Below, one piece after another: positions 1 to 6,973 of a stretch of 23,639 nt of DNA. Location: positions 1 to 23,639 of the forward strand of contig CAYNRX010000036.1 in NCBI GenBank assembly GCA_964399965.1. Direction: 5' to 3'. Position 1 is the stretch's first letter; every line of letters begins with the position of its first letter. The notes under the pieces are model-generated. The model was not told where the DNA came from and made no database searches. It saw only the letters and a list, made by a program, of their open reading frames with translations. The translations under genes and the position numbers were made by a program. The stretch comes from UBA1381 sp964399965 (GTDB lineage Bacteria; Bacillota; Clostridia; UBA1381).

Positions 1-4
1 GAGT

Positions 5-55
5 AAAAATGCTGAAAATGCGTCAAAAATTGCGAAAATAAAAGTTTCAGCGGTC
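5..55. repeat. 51-bp direct repeat, left copy
   Basis: This stretch matches 23589-23639 at 50 of 51 positions (T here, C there, at position 19). It is a direct copy of the sequence at the far right edge of the window. Both copies are parts of a longer structured element cut by the window edges. The four bases before it (gagt) differ from the right copy, so the similarity may start here or become patchy upstream. Confidence 0.9.
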
Positions 56-129
56 GTAGACCGCCAATCAACGGAACTTTTATTTTCTTCATTAGCCAGA
101 AATCAATTGCGAAAAGGTTTCGCAATTGA
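34..129. repeat. Hairpin cluster of the left repeat element
   Basis: Three perfect inverted repeats can be read. An outer 13-bp pair (34-46 with 75-87) encloses a 6-bp stem with a 3-base loop (50-55/59-64, GCGGTC-gta-GACCGC). A separate 12-bp stem with a 3-base loop follows (103-114/118-129, arms TCAATTGCGAAA and TTTCGCAATTGA). This is probably the downstream half of the element whose upstream half is seen at 23442-23639. Its role is unknown. It could act at the RNA or DNA level, or be an IS-like non-autonomous repeat. Confidence 0.8.
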
Positions 130-157
130 CTAAATATTTATACACAGTCGGAGGGTT

Positions 158-199
158 ATGAATAGCTTGGAGCGGAGACCCAAATGGATATATATATAA
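158..199 (+). CDS. Possible 13-codon leader ORF overlapping the nuclease start
   Basis: A short frame reads MNSLERRPKWIYI and stops at 197-199. It has a better Shine-Dalgarno (GGAGGG at 150-155) than the nuclease gene, whose ATG at 184 lies inside this frame in another register. It may couple translation to the nuclease or be chance. There is no homology evidence. Confidence 0.25.
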   Translation: MNSLERRPKWIYI

Positions 200-1017
200 A
201 TGATCTGTTGCGCTTTGATGAAAGTGAAATAGGGAATATAAGAGTAAAATTAAATATATATAACGGCTATGACGATCCGCGGGAGCTGTTTGCCGATGAG
301 AGCAGAAGGGATATCCTAAATACTCAATGGCTGTTTTGGAGAGGAAGAGGCGACAGATATTTTACGACCGGGAATATTGCGATTTGCCTGGTCAGGATAT
401 CCAACGACAGTTGGCTGTTGACGACAATAAAAAGAGTGACCCGTGATCTTAATGTTAAAGAAGGCATAAGCTATGAGGGCGAGGAACTCGATGAATACAA
501 AAAGTATTACGGGCGGCTTGTTATAAATTTTCATAACAATAGCCGCCGTATAGCGAGGAGATATGAGAGCATATACCGCCAGATGAAGGTTGAGCAGCTT
601 CTTCCGGATGTATACAGCGGCGAGGATTTTCCGGGGTATGATAACGTCTGTATGAGCTATAAACAGCTATCTTCCGTCCTCATGGGAAAAAGAGAATGGA
701 TAACGGCACTGGAAAACCAGAAAGGTGTATATCTTATCACCGACAAATCAAACGGAAGGCTCTATGTTGGTTCGGCAACTGCTGAAAGAGGAATGATTTT
801 GGCCAGATGGAGAAGCTACATAAATAATGGCCATGGAGGAAATAAAGAGTTACGGCGCATAGTGGAAGAAAAGGGCATTGATCATGTGCGAAATTATTTT
901 CAGTACACGATACTTGAGAATTACAATGCTAAGGTGGATGATGAATTTATACTTTCGCGGGAGAGCTATTGGAAAAAAGTTTTGAAAACACGGGAATTTG
1001 GTTATAACGATAACTAA
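184..1017 (+). CDS. GIY-YIG nuclease family protein
   Basis: The 277-residue protein has a C-terminal GIY-YIG nuclease domain. Visible motifs are GVY at 181-183, YVG at 194-196, the Arg of ARWRSY (208) and the likely metal-binding Glu in SRESYWKKVL (260). Family members cut one DNA strand per active site using a divalent metal. The N-terminal 170 residues (WRGRGDRYF around 52-60, then DFPGYDNV around 148-155) form a separate domain that I associate with this nuclease family in gut Firmicutes but whose role I cannot name. The ATG at 184 follows GGAG at 175-178. The gene stands alone, directly downstream of a multi-hairpin repeat. Its target is unknown: it could be a solitary mobile-type nuclease, a defence nuclease or a repair enzyme. 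The family call is firm; the biology is not. Confidence 0.85.
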   Translation: MDIYINDLLRFDESEIGNIRVKLNIYNGYDDPRELFADESRRDILNTQWLFWRGRGDRYFTTGNIAICLVRISNDSWLLTTIKRVTRDLNVKEGISYEGEELDEYKKYYGRLVINFHNNSRRIARRYESIYRQMKVEQLLPDVYSGEDFPGYDNVCMSYKQLSSVLMGKREWITALENQKGVYLITDKSNGRLYVGSATAERGMILARWRSYINNGHGGNKELRRIVEEKGIDHVRNYFQYTILENYNAKVDDEFILSRESYWKKVLKTREFGYNDN

Positions 1018-1064
1018 ATTCGACAAAAAGTTTAAAAAAAATTAAAAAAATTTACAAAAAGGTC

Positions 1065-1093
1065 TTTTCTTTTTGTAAAAAATGTAGTATAAT
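1065..1093 (+). promoter_or_regulatory. Promoter of the symporter/ligase operon
   Basis: A perfect TATAAT -10 lies at 1088-1093, preceded by TAG. The -35 is poor (TTTTCT at 1065-1070 at 17-bp spacing). A perfect 10-bp inverted repeat (1051-1060 TTTACAAAAA, 1070-1079 TTTTTGTAAA) overlaps the -35 and spacer, which suggests an operator. Confidence 0.6.
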
Positions 1094-1110
1094 GAAAAGC
1101 GTAGCATAGT

Positions 1111-1158
1111 GCCGGGAGGATCCCCGGCGGTAGTACAGTTTGGGAAGCGTGGCTTCCC
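1111..1158 (+). promoter_or_regulatory. Structured 5' leader with two GC-rich hairpins
   Basis: Two stems lie in the roughly 100-base leader between the -10 and the symporter start. The first is GCCGGG (1111-1116) with CCCGGC (1123-1128). The second is GGGAAGC (1142-1148) with GCTTCCC (1152-1158). No T-run follows either stem, so they do not look like simple terminators. A 7-base word GGTAGTA follows the first stem and recurs just before the start codon. I recognise no known riboswitch class. Confidence 0.45.
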
Positions 1159-1202
1159 GGTAAATTTATCAAAAATGAAGTACGGAAGGACGGTAGTAAA
1201 AA

Positions 1203-2735
1203 ATGGATCTGCAGCTTGCACAGACAGTTACTGTCATAGCGCTTGTTTTGTTTGTCGTTGTGATGGTAGGGATAGGATTTCACAGCTGGAAAAAGACACA
1301 AACGATCGAGGGATTTTTGATGGGCGGAAGGGATATCGGCCCCTGGGTTTCGGCGTTTGCTTACGGTACGTCTTATTTTTCAGCTGTTATTTTTGTGGGT
1401 TACGCCGGAAAACATGGCTGGAATATTGGCCTGGGCAGTATATGGATAGGTATCGGGAACGCCGTTTTGGGCTGTCTTTTGGCTTGGCAGCTGTTAGCAA
1501 GACGGACAAGGCATATGACGCATACGCTGAAATCAAAAACGATGCCGGAATTTTTTGAAGCCCGCTACAGCTCAACGGCAATGAAGGTGATATCGGCGAT
1601 AATCATATTTGTGTTCCTGGTGCCGTATTCTTCGGCTGTATACACAGGCTTGGGCAATATGTTTTATGCAGTATTCCCACAGGTATCAACTAATGTATGG
1701 ATGCTTTTAATAGCGGTGCTGACGGCTGTTTATCTGATATTGGGCGGATATGTTGCGGCAGCATATACGGATTTTGTTCAGGGCATCATCATGATCGTTG
1801 GGGTCGTGGCTATGGTTATAGCGGTAGTAAAGACGGATGCTGTCGGTGGTTTTGGCGAGTTTTATAATAACCTCAAGATGGTGGCCGATAACGGTGATGG
1901 GATAACGGGCGCGCAGCTTACGAACATTTTCGGAGGCTCTAGCTTTAAATTCCTCTGTACGAATATATTGCTTACGAGCTTCGGCACCTGGGGATTGCCG
2001 CAGATGGTGAGCAAATACTATGCCGTAAAAGATGATAAATCGATAAAGACCGCGACTGTGGTATCGACGCTGTTCGCTCTGATAATAGGCGCCGGTGCGT
2101 ATTTTGTAGGATCGCTTTCCAGACTGGTGCTGAATAACCAGCTGCCGGAGGGCGGCGTTGATGCGGTGATCCCCACGATGCTCATGCAGGCTCTCGGCTC
2201 CGGTATGGTAACGGTGATAATACTGGCGGTAATATTGCTGTTGCTGCTGTCTGCGTCAATGTCAACGCTTTCGTCCGTGGTGCTTTCGTCCGCATCTGCC
2301 ATATCGGTCGATCTGATGCCGGTGGTTGTAAAAAAATATGATAAAGGCACAGAAATGCTTTTGACAAGGACGCTTTGCCTGGTATTTGTGGCGGCCTCAT
2401 ATTTCTTTGCTACACAGAAGATATCTATTATCGTGAACATAATGTCATTCTCTTGGGGCATTGTCGCAGGTTGCTTTATAGGGCCGTACGTTTGGGGAAT
2501 ATTCTCAAAGAGGATAACAAAGGCCGGCGCTTTTGCGGGAATGATATGCGGTTTTTTGACCGTATTGATCCCCACTGTGGTAATAAGCGCAGCGAGTGGA
2601 TTTGAGGCAGCATCGGCGCTTGCTCCGGAAATGGGAGTTGCGGCGATGGCGGTGTCGCTTATAGCTGTGCCGGTGGTATCGCTGTTTACAAAGCAATTTG
2701 ATAAAAAACATATAGACGCAGTATTTACAAATTGA
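1203..2735 (+). CDS. Sodium:solute symporter family protein
   Basis: This 510-residue integral membrane protein fits the SSS/SSF family (TC 2.A.21), which uses the sodium gradient to import small solutes. It has about 12-13 hydrophobic segments. Family-typical stretches are FLMGGRDIGPWVSAFAYG near residues 38-55, the LILGGYVAAAYTDFVQGIIM loop near 180-200, and SASMSTLSSVVLSSASAISVDL near 350-372. The ATG at 1203 has GGAAGGA at 1184-1190, a rather long 12-base spacing, but no better start is visible. A CoA ligase of the phenylacetate type follows 31 bases later and is probably co-transcribed, so an organic or aromatic acid is a reasonable substrate guess. Proline, pantothenate and sialic acid carriers belong to the same family and cannot be excluded by sequence alone. 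Confidence 0.85.
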   Translation: MDLQLAQTVTVIALVLFVVVMVGIGFHSWKKTQTIEGFLMGGRDIGPWVSAFAYGTSYFSAVIFVGYAGKHGWNIGLGSIWIGIGNAVLGCLLAWQLLARRTRHMTHTLKSKTMPEFFEARYSSTAMKVISAIIIFVFLVPYSSAVYTGLGNMFYAVFPQVSTNVWMLLIAVLTAVYLILGGYVAAAYTDFVQGIIMIVGVVAMVIAVVKTDAVGGFGEFYNNLKMVADNGDGITGAQLTNIFGGSSFKFLCTNILLTSFGTWGLPQMVSKYYAVKDDKSIKTATVVSTLFALIIGAGAYFVGSLSRLVLNNQLPEGGVDAVIPTMLMQALGSGMVTVIILAVILLLLLSASMSTLSSVVLSSASAISVDLMPVVVKKYDKGTEMLLTRTLCLVFVAASYFFATQKISIIVNIMSFSWGIVAGCFIGPYVWGIFSKRITKAGAFAGMICGFLTVLIPTVVISAASGFEAASALAPEMGVAAMAVSLIAVPVVSLFTKQFDKKHIDAVFTN

Positions 2736-2766
2736 TAATAAGTATGAGCTGAAAGGAATGGAACCG

Positions 2767-4059
2767 ATGATTTGGAATGAAAAGATCGAAACGATGTCAA
2801 GGGAGGATATGCGCGCATTGCAGCTGGAAAAACTAAAGGAGACTGTAACGCGTGTGTATAACAGAGTGCCGTTTTACAAAAAACGCTTTGACGAGATCGG
2901 CCTTAAACCGGAGGACATAAAGACTCTTGAGGATATCAGGAGAATACCGTTCACTAACAAAAGCGACTTGCGGGACAATTATCCCTATGGCCTTTTTGGC
3001 GTACCCATGAGCGAGATAGTCCGCATACATGCATCTAGCGGTACTACCGGAAAACCGACCGTTGTTGGTTATACAAAGAAGGATCTTGACATGTGGAGCG
3101 AATGTATCGCGCGCCTTATCACGATGGCCGGCGGCACGAAGGACGATATTACCCAGATATCTTTCGGTTATGGCCTGTTCACCGGAGCTTTCGGCTTGCA
3201 TCAGGGCATGGAAAAGGTCGGCGCGGCCGTTATTCCCATTTCGGCGGGAAACACAGAAAAGCAGCTGATGATAATGCAGGATTTTAAACCGACGATCCTT
3301 ATAAGTACACCCTCGTATGCACTTTATATGTCGGAAGTCGCACAGGAGATGGGTATTACCAAGGACGATATAAGTCTTAGGATAGGAATGTTCGGAGCCG
3401 AGGGGCATACCGAGGAAATGCGCCGTGAGCTTGAGGAACGCTGGGGTATAAATGCTACCGAGAACTATGGCCTGTCAGAGGTCATGGGGCCGGGCGTAGC
3501 CGGTGAATGTCTTGAGCATACAGGTATGCATATAAACGAGGATATGTTCATAGTGGAGATAATAGATCCCGAGACTGGCGAGGTGCTGGAGGATGGTGAA
3601 AAGGGCGAGGTAGTAATAACGCCGCTTGGCAAGGAAGGCATACCGCTTCTGCGCTATCGGACCAAGGATGTAAGCTGGATAATGCGTGAGAAATGCCCCT
3701 GCGGAAGAACTACTGCCCGGCTCCATAAAATACAGGGCAGGACTGACGATATGCTTATAATCAAAGGCGTAAACGTATTCCCGTCTCAGGTAGAAGGCGT
3801 GCTTCTGGGCATAAATGCCATCAGTCCTCAGTATCAGTTGGTAGTGCGCAAGAAGGGTTATGTAGACGACCTGGAGGTCAAGGTGGAGTTGGCAGACGGC
3901 AGCCTTCTTGAGGATTATAAGGGGCTTGAGGATCTGAAGAAAGAAATACAGCATAAGATACATACAGTGCTTGGTATTATGGTAAAGGTAACGCTGCTTT
4001 CTCCGAAGTCGATAGAGAGAACGACCGGTAAGGCAAAGAGAGTAATCGATTTGAGATAA
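2767..4059 (+). CDS. paaK: Phenylacetate--CoA ligase-like protein
   Basis: This adenylate-forming enzyme of 430 residues would activate an aromatic acid (phenylacetate or an indole- or hydroxyphenyl-acetate) to its CoA thioester with ATP. Motifs are the P-loop SSGTTGKPTV near residues 90-99, YGLSEVMGPG in the middle, and the hinge and C-terminal stretch GRTDDMLIIKGVNVFPSQVE. An ATG at 2758 lies directly after GAAAGGA (2751-2757), too close for use. The ATG at 2767 has 9-base spacing and gives the family-typical MIWNEKIETMSRE start, so I chose it. It sits behind a symporter. No other phenylacetate catabolic genes are present here. In anaerobic clostridia such ligases often act with indolepyruvate or ketoacid ferredoxin oxidoreductases, which are not in view. 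Confidence 0.88.
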   Translation: MIWNEKIETMSREDMRALQLEKLKETVTRVYNRVPFYKKRFDEIGLKPEDIKTLEDIRRIPFTNKSDLRDNYPYGLFGVPMSEIVRIHASSGTTGKPTVVGYTKKDLDMWSECIARLITMAGGTKDDITQISFGYGLFTGAFGLHQGMEKVGAAVIPISAGNTEKQLMIMQDFKPTILISTPSYALYMSEVAQEMGITKDDISLRIGMFGAEGHTEEMRRELEERWGINATENYGLSEVMGPGVAGECLEHTGMHINEDMFIVEIIDPETGEVLEDGEKGEVVITPLGKEGIPLLRYRTKDVSWIMREKCPCGRTTARLHKIQGRTDDMLIIKGVNVFPSQVEGVLLGINAISPQYQLVVRKKGYVDDLEVKVELADGSLLEDYKGLEDLKKEIQHKIHTVLGIMVKVTLLSPKSIERTTGKAKRVIDLR

Positions 4060-4123
4060 TGAGATAACATCGGGCTGCCGCTGGCGATTTAGTGATTTTT
4101 ATTGCAATTTCGTCAAATACACT

Positions 4124-4153
4124 TTGACAGCTGTATGGGATATGGTATAGAAT
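4124..4153 (+). promoter_or_regulatory. Promoter of the interrupted exported-protein gene
   Basis: A perfect -35 TTGACA (4124-4129) is followed after 16 bases by TATAGA (4146-4151), with TAGAAT (4148-4153) as an alternative at 18. The start codon at 4181 has AAAGGA at 4164-4169, 11 bases upstream. I see no clear terminator between the CoA ligase and this promoter. Confidence 0.65.
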
Positions 4154-4180
4154 ATATCATTTTAAAGGACGTGATGTCAA

Positions 4181-4342
4181 ATGAAACTCATGCGATCTGC
4201 TCTTCTCGCTGCCGGTATGCTCCTGCTGTTATGCACAGCCGCTGTCTGTTCCGTCTCTGCCGAAGAGGTCGGTACTGTGATAGGTCAGGTCACATATGCC
4301 GACATTGCTACGTACGTTAATGGTAACCGTATCCCGGCTTAA
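4181..4342 (+). pseudogene. 5' part of a broken exported protein (signal peptide and stalk-domain start)
   Basis: The frame opens with a clear signal peptide: MKLMR, a hydrophobic core of about 18 residues, then SVSA before EE near residues 26-29. It continues into GQVTYADIATYVNGNRIPA. That resembles the opening of stalk-type (copper amine oxidase N-terminal-like) domains seen in clostridial surface proteins. It ends at TAA (4340-4342). The next ORF starts four bases on in the same frame. In related domains an aromatic residue (Tyr) normally follows the IPA/IPS position, so a single TAT/TAC to TAA change would explain the stop. Promoter and ribosome site are intact, which suggests recent inactivation, a sequencing error, or re-initiation at the ATG at 4346. 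Confidence 0.7.
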
Positions 4343-4345
4343 AAA

Positions 4346-5413
4346 ATGGATTTCGGCAGCAATTTCTATACACACTACGTAGAACCGGAAGCAACACGAC
4401 CGACGGAAGACATCGCCTCGAGGATATCAGATATCTCCGGAACAAAGCTTGAGCCTTATGTTCTTCTGCTTTCCAAGGCAGGCATGATAGACATAAATGA
4501 CTACAACGGTGACCCCATACATCCGTACAGAGGCAGCACCATGACAGACGCCGCCTTCCTGGTATCACGCATTTTGGGATGTCCGGCTGACTATGTCGAT
4601 GCATTCGAGTATTTCCGTGAGGAATATTATAGCATCATCCACGCCGAATCCGATATACCCGATCTTCGTGATTGTTCCTACCATGAGATAATCGCAGCGG
4701 ATGCTTCATCTATCCCGGAATGGTCAAGGAAGTATTTTGCATATTTGCTGGATATAGGCGTGATCGATATAAACGCTGATGGAAACCTTTATCCCAATGC
4801 GTTTTTATCAAAGGAATCGGAACAGCAGCTTATAGCCGCTATGCTTGGATATATGGAGCGCGGTATAACGGATATTGATATAGATTTTATGCTTTATTCA
4901 AGTTACGATGAGCCGGTAACAGAAACTCCCCATAAGCTGACATCTCCCGCTCAGATAATAGACGATATTTTGTATGTACCTTTCTATTCCCTGTTTAACG
5001 AAACATACAGGAACGAGCACATAAGCGATGCCGGCGCTTACAAGTTTTTGCCGGCAGACGAGCCATTCAGAATAGAGGATAACGATCTATATATAGGTTT
5101 CACCCGCACTTTTGTTGGGCAATATATTTTCTCGGGAGATGATGGTTACTTTCTCGATGTTTTCCCGGGGCTGTACGGATGCGTAACTCACGTGTCCTCT
5201 CATGCATGGGCGGGTTCGGATGTGCCTTTCTTTCACGAATCCGACCACCCCATATTAACACTGTACGGAGAACCGATGATACCTGTATACGATTACAGCA
5301 CCGGAGAAGAAACCGAGCTGTTTGACTCTGTTTTATCTGATAAAAGCTATTTTAACCCTGATAACAATACGTTAAAATTTATTTATAATAGCGGCACAAC
5401 AGGTATGTCATAA
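4346..5413 (+). CDS. SLH-like surface protein, 3' part of a gene split by an in-frame stop
   Basis: This 355-residue frame is in register with the signal-peptide fragment at 4181-4342 and is separated from it by one TAA and one Lys codon. Read together they would make a 410-residue exported protein. Two degenerate S-layer-homology-like units can be seen. One runs from about 36-78 (EPYVLLLSKAGMIDI, then TMTDAAFLVSRILG). The other runs from about 128-168 (RKYFAYLLDIGVIDINADG, then LSKESEQQLIAAML). The C-terminal half, rich in Tyr, Asp and Phe, matches no family I know. There is no good ribosome site for the ATG at 4346, so it is likely made only by read-through or re-initiation, and would lack a signal peptide. 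I consider it a probable pseudogene remnant, although the rest of the frame is open. Confidence 0.6.
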   Translation: MDFGSNFYTHYVEPEATRPTEDIASRISDISGTKLEPYVLLLSKAGMIDINDYNGDPIHPYRGSTMTDAAFLVSRILGCPADYVDAFEYFREEYYSIIHAESDIPDLRDCSYHEIIAADASSIPEWSRKYFAYLLDIGVIDINADGNLYPNAFLSKESEQQLIAAMLGYMERGITDIDIDFMLYSSYDEPVTETPHKLTSPAQIIDDILYVPFYSLFNETYRNEHISDAGAYKFLPADEPFRIEDNDLYIGFTRTFVGQYIFSGDDGYFLDVFPGLYGCVTHVSSHAWAGSDVPFFHESDHPILTLYGEPMIPVYDYSTGEETELFDSVLSDKSYFNPDNNTLKFIYNSGTTGMS

Positions 5414-5463
5414 AGAATAACAATCAAATAATGGCTGTAGAAAAATAAACAGCCGGAGAATAG

Positions 5464-5503
5464 AAAAATGAGGACGATTGCAGCTGCAAAAGTCCTCATT
5501 TTT
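5464..5503 (+). terminator. Strong intrinsic terminator between convergent genes
   Basis: A perfect 12-bp stem (5464-5475 AAAAATGAGGAC with 5492-5503 GTCCTCATTTTT) has A-rich and T-rich outer ends, so it can work in both directions. It would serve the SLH-like gene on the plus strand and the ASKHA gene on the minus strand. The loop itself contains a perfect 12-base palindrome, TTGCAGCTGCAA (5478-5489). The rest of 5414-5572 shows no gene. Confidence 0.85.
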
Positions 5504-5572
5504 GGGTATAATTTAAACAGGAGATTATAACACTGTAGTCCTATGTTGTTATTAAAATGGCGGCTCTATATT

Positions 5573-6841
5573 TTATTTATCTGAAAGTTCCATTGCCTTA
5601 AGGTATTCCGTCTCAAACCCCGGCTCCATAGCAAGTTCCACCGGCCTGGCAAGAGATATCAGCTGTTGTATGCGCGTCTCGGCTTTAGGATCGGCGGCGA
5701 ATTTCAGCAGGCCGCCAAGAGCAGAATTGCCTGCCGGGTAAAACGGTATCCCCGGCGGTATCAGACCGACGGCAGGGGCTTTTTTAAGGTAATTACCCAG
5801 TCCTCCGGAAATATATATGCAAGAGATATCATTATATGCTAATCCGGCCTTTTGTAAAAGAATATCCGTTCCGGAGCGAACGGCCGCTTTTGCCAGCTGG
5901 AATTGGCGGATATCGTTTTGAGTGAGTACAATGTTTTCGTACAGCGGATAGCCGGTCTCGAAGTATTCACCCCTCAAAAGCCCGTTCCTATCAACAATGC
6001 TGTGTTCTAAAAGCTCGGCTATGACTTCCACTATACCACTTCCGCAGATGCCGCAGGGTTTGGCGCCGCCGACCGTAGATATAATCCCGGTATCCATATC
6101 CCAGCCGGATATGGCTCCGGGTATGGCAGGGCAGCCGCAGGATATATTGCCGCCTTCAAACGAAGGGCCGGCGGCGGTAGAGGCTGTGAATATCCCCGCA
6201 GGCGTCTTTAAGGCCAGTTCACCGTTGGTGCCAAGATCCATAAGCAAGCAGCAATCCTGACGGCGGTCGAAGTCAAGGTATAAAAGTCCGGAGACGATAT
6301 CGCCGCCAACAAAGGCGGATATACCCGGAAGTATTACTGCCGGAGCATCCGTGTCAAGCTGTAGGAGCGTTCGGCAGTCCGTTTTTACTGACGAAAGCGA
6401 GTGGGGAGAAAATGGATATTGGCCAAGCCCTGACGTATCCCAGCCTATCAGAAAATGCACCATGGCAGTATTGCCGCAAATTATGACAAGGTCAACACCT
6501 TTACAGTCGCTTTCCTGTATGATCTCCTCTGCAAGCGCGCGCAGCTGTGATCTTATCGAAGAAGTAAGCTGCAGGGCGCCAAGTCCCACGCTTCGTTCTA
6601 TGCGGGAGATGATGTCCGCGCCGAATACGCGCTGACGGTTGACGGCGGTTTTAGTAAGAGATACGCCGGGGGCGGTAAGCCGGCAGGCGATAGTTGTAGT
6701 GCCAACGTCAATGCAGAGGGCACGGATATCCGTTTCGGTGTTTGTAAGGCTGGAGGTTTCGGCAAAAATGTCCTCGGAAGGCTCCGTTCGCAGAGGACAG
6801 CTGTTGCGGGAACATTGCCAACATTTGCGGCCGCAAAGCAT
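5573..6841 (-). CDS. ASKHA-domain (DUF4445) protein, corrinoid-activating type ATPase with N-terminal Cys cluster
   Basis: The 422-residue protein has the C-terminal ATPase fold of reductive activators of corrinoid proteins (RACo/RamA type). These spend ATP to return an oxidised cobalt centre to Co(I). Motifs are IDVGTTTIACRL near 44-55, ICGNTAMVHFL near 121-131, LMDLGTNGEL near 200-209, STAAGPSFEGGNISCG near 221-236, CGICGSGIVEVI near 263-274, and ISGGLGNYLKK near 356. RACo proteins are usually over 600 residues and begin with a 2Fe-2S ferredoxin domain. Here only a short Cys cluster is present (Cys3, 7, 10, 15; CX3CX2CX4C), suggesting an iron-sulphur site. No corrinoid protein or methyltransferase is nearby. 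The ATG at 6841 has AAAGGA about 10 bases upstream. Family firm, substrate unknown. Confidence 0.82.
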   Translation of the reverse strand: MLCGRKCWQCSRNSCPLRTEPSEDIFAETSSLTNTETDIRALCIDVGTTTIACRLTAPGVSLTKTAVNRQRVFGADIISRIERSVGLGALQLTSSIRSQLRALAEEIIQESDCKGVDLVIICGNTAMVHFLIGWDTSGLGQYPFSPHSLSSVKTDCRTLLQLDTDAPAVILPGISAFVGGDIVSGLLYLDFDRRQDCCLLMDLGTNGELALKTPAGIFTASTAAGPSFEGGNISCGCPAIPGAISGWDMDTGIISTVGGAKPCGICGSGIVEVIAELLEHSIVDRNGLLRGEYFETGYPLYENIVLTQNDIRQFQLAKAAVRSGTDILLQKAGLAYNDISCIYISGGLGNYLKKAPAVGLIPPGIPFYPAGNSALGGLLKFAADPKAETRIQQLISLARPVELAMEPGFETEYLKAMELSDK

Positions 6842-6865
6842 GATATCACGTCCTTTCTGAACGAT

Positions 6866-6894
6866 ATTATACTACAAGCTATACCTTTTATCAA
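6866..6894 (-). promoter_or_regulatory. Promoter of the ASKHA gene
   Basis: Read on the minus strand, TTGATA (6889-6894) and TATAAT (6866-6871) are separated by exactly 17 bases. The -10 overlaps an AACGATAT word (6860-6867) that also forms the inverted repeat near the ftsH promoter. Confidence 0.75.
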
Positions 6895-6933
6895 GATTGA
6901 ATAGGATTTTTTGTTAATAAATTTTAAAATTTT

Positions 6934-6973
6934 AACGATATAGATTGAAAATATCGTTTTTTTATGCTACAAT
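6934..6973 (+). promoter_or_regulatory. ftsH promoter with overlapping inverted repeat
   Basis: TTGAAA (6945-6950) and TACAAT (6968-6973) are spaced by 17 bases. An 8-bp inverted repeat, AACGATAT (6934-6941) and ATATCGTT (6951-6958) with a 9-base spacer, flanks the -35 exactly. It has the geometry of a repressor site. It is followed by T residues, so an attenuator reading is possible, but it lies upstream of the -10 and would not be in the ftsH transcript. Confidence 0.65.

Noticed and set aside
1111..1158. Known riboswitch class or T-box in the symporter leader
   Set aside because: Only two short hairpins are seen. I find no T-box bulge sequence and no conserved core of a riboswitch class I know.
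2018..2818. 266-residue minus-strand open frame
   Set aside because: It lies opposite the symporter and the start of the CoA ligase, is rich in Ser/Thr/Ile as expected for a complementary frame, and has no recognisable domain.
5543..5581. 13-codon frame downstream of the terminator
   Set aside because: No ribosome site at proper distance, it runs into the convergent ASKHA gene, and there is nothing to support translation.
6934..6958. CIRCE element (HrcA site)
   Set aside because: The spacing (9 bases) is the same but the arms AACGATAT/ATATCGTT do not match the CIRCE arms TTAGCACTC/GAGTGCTAA.
6934..6963. Rho-independent terminator before ftsH
   Set aside because: The 8-bp stem followed by T residues looks like one, but no plus-strand gene ends upstream, and the repeat brackets the ftsH -35. 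I prefer an operator.
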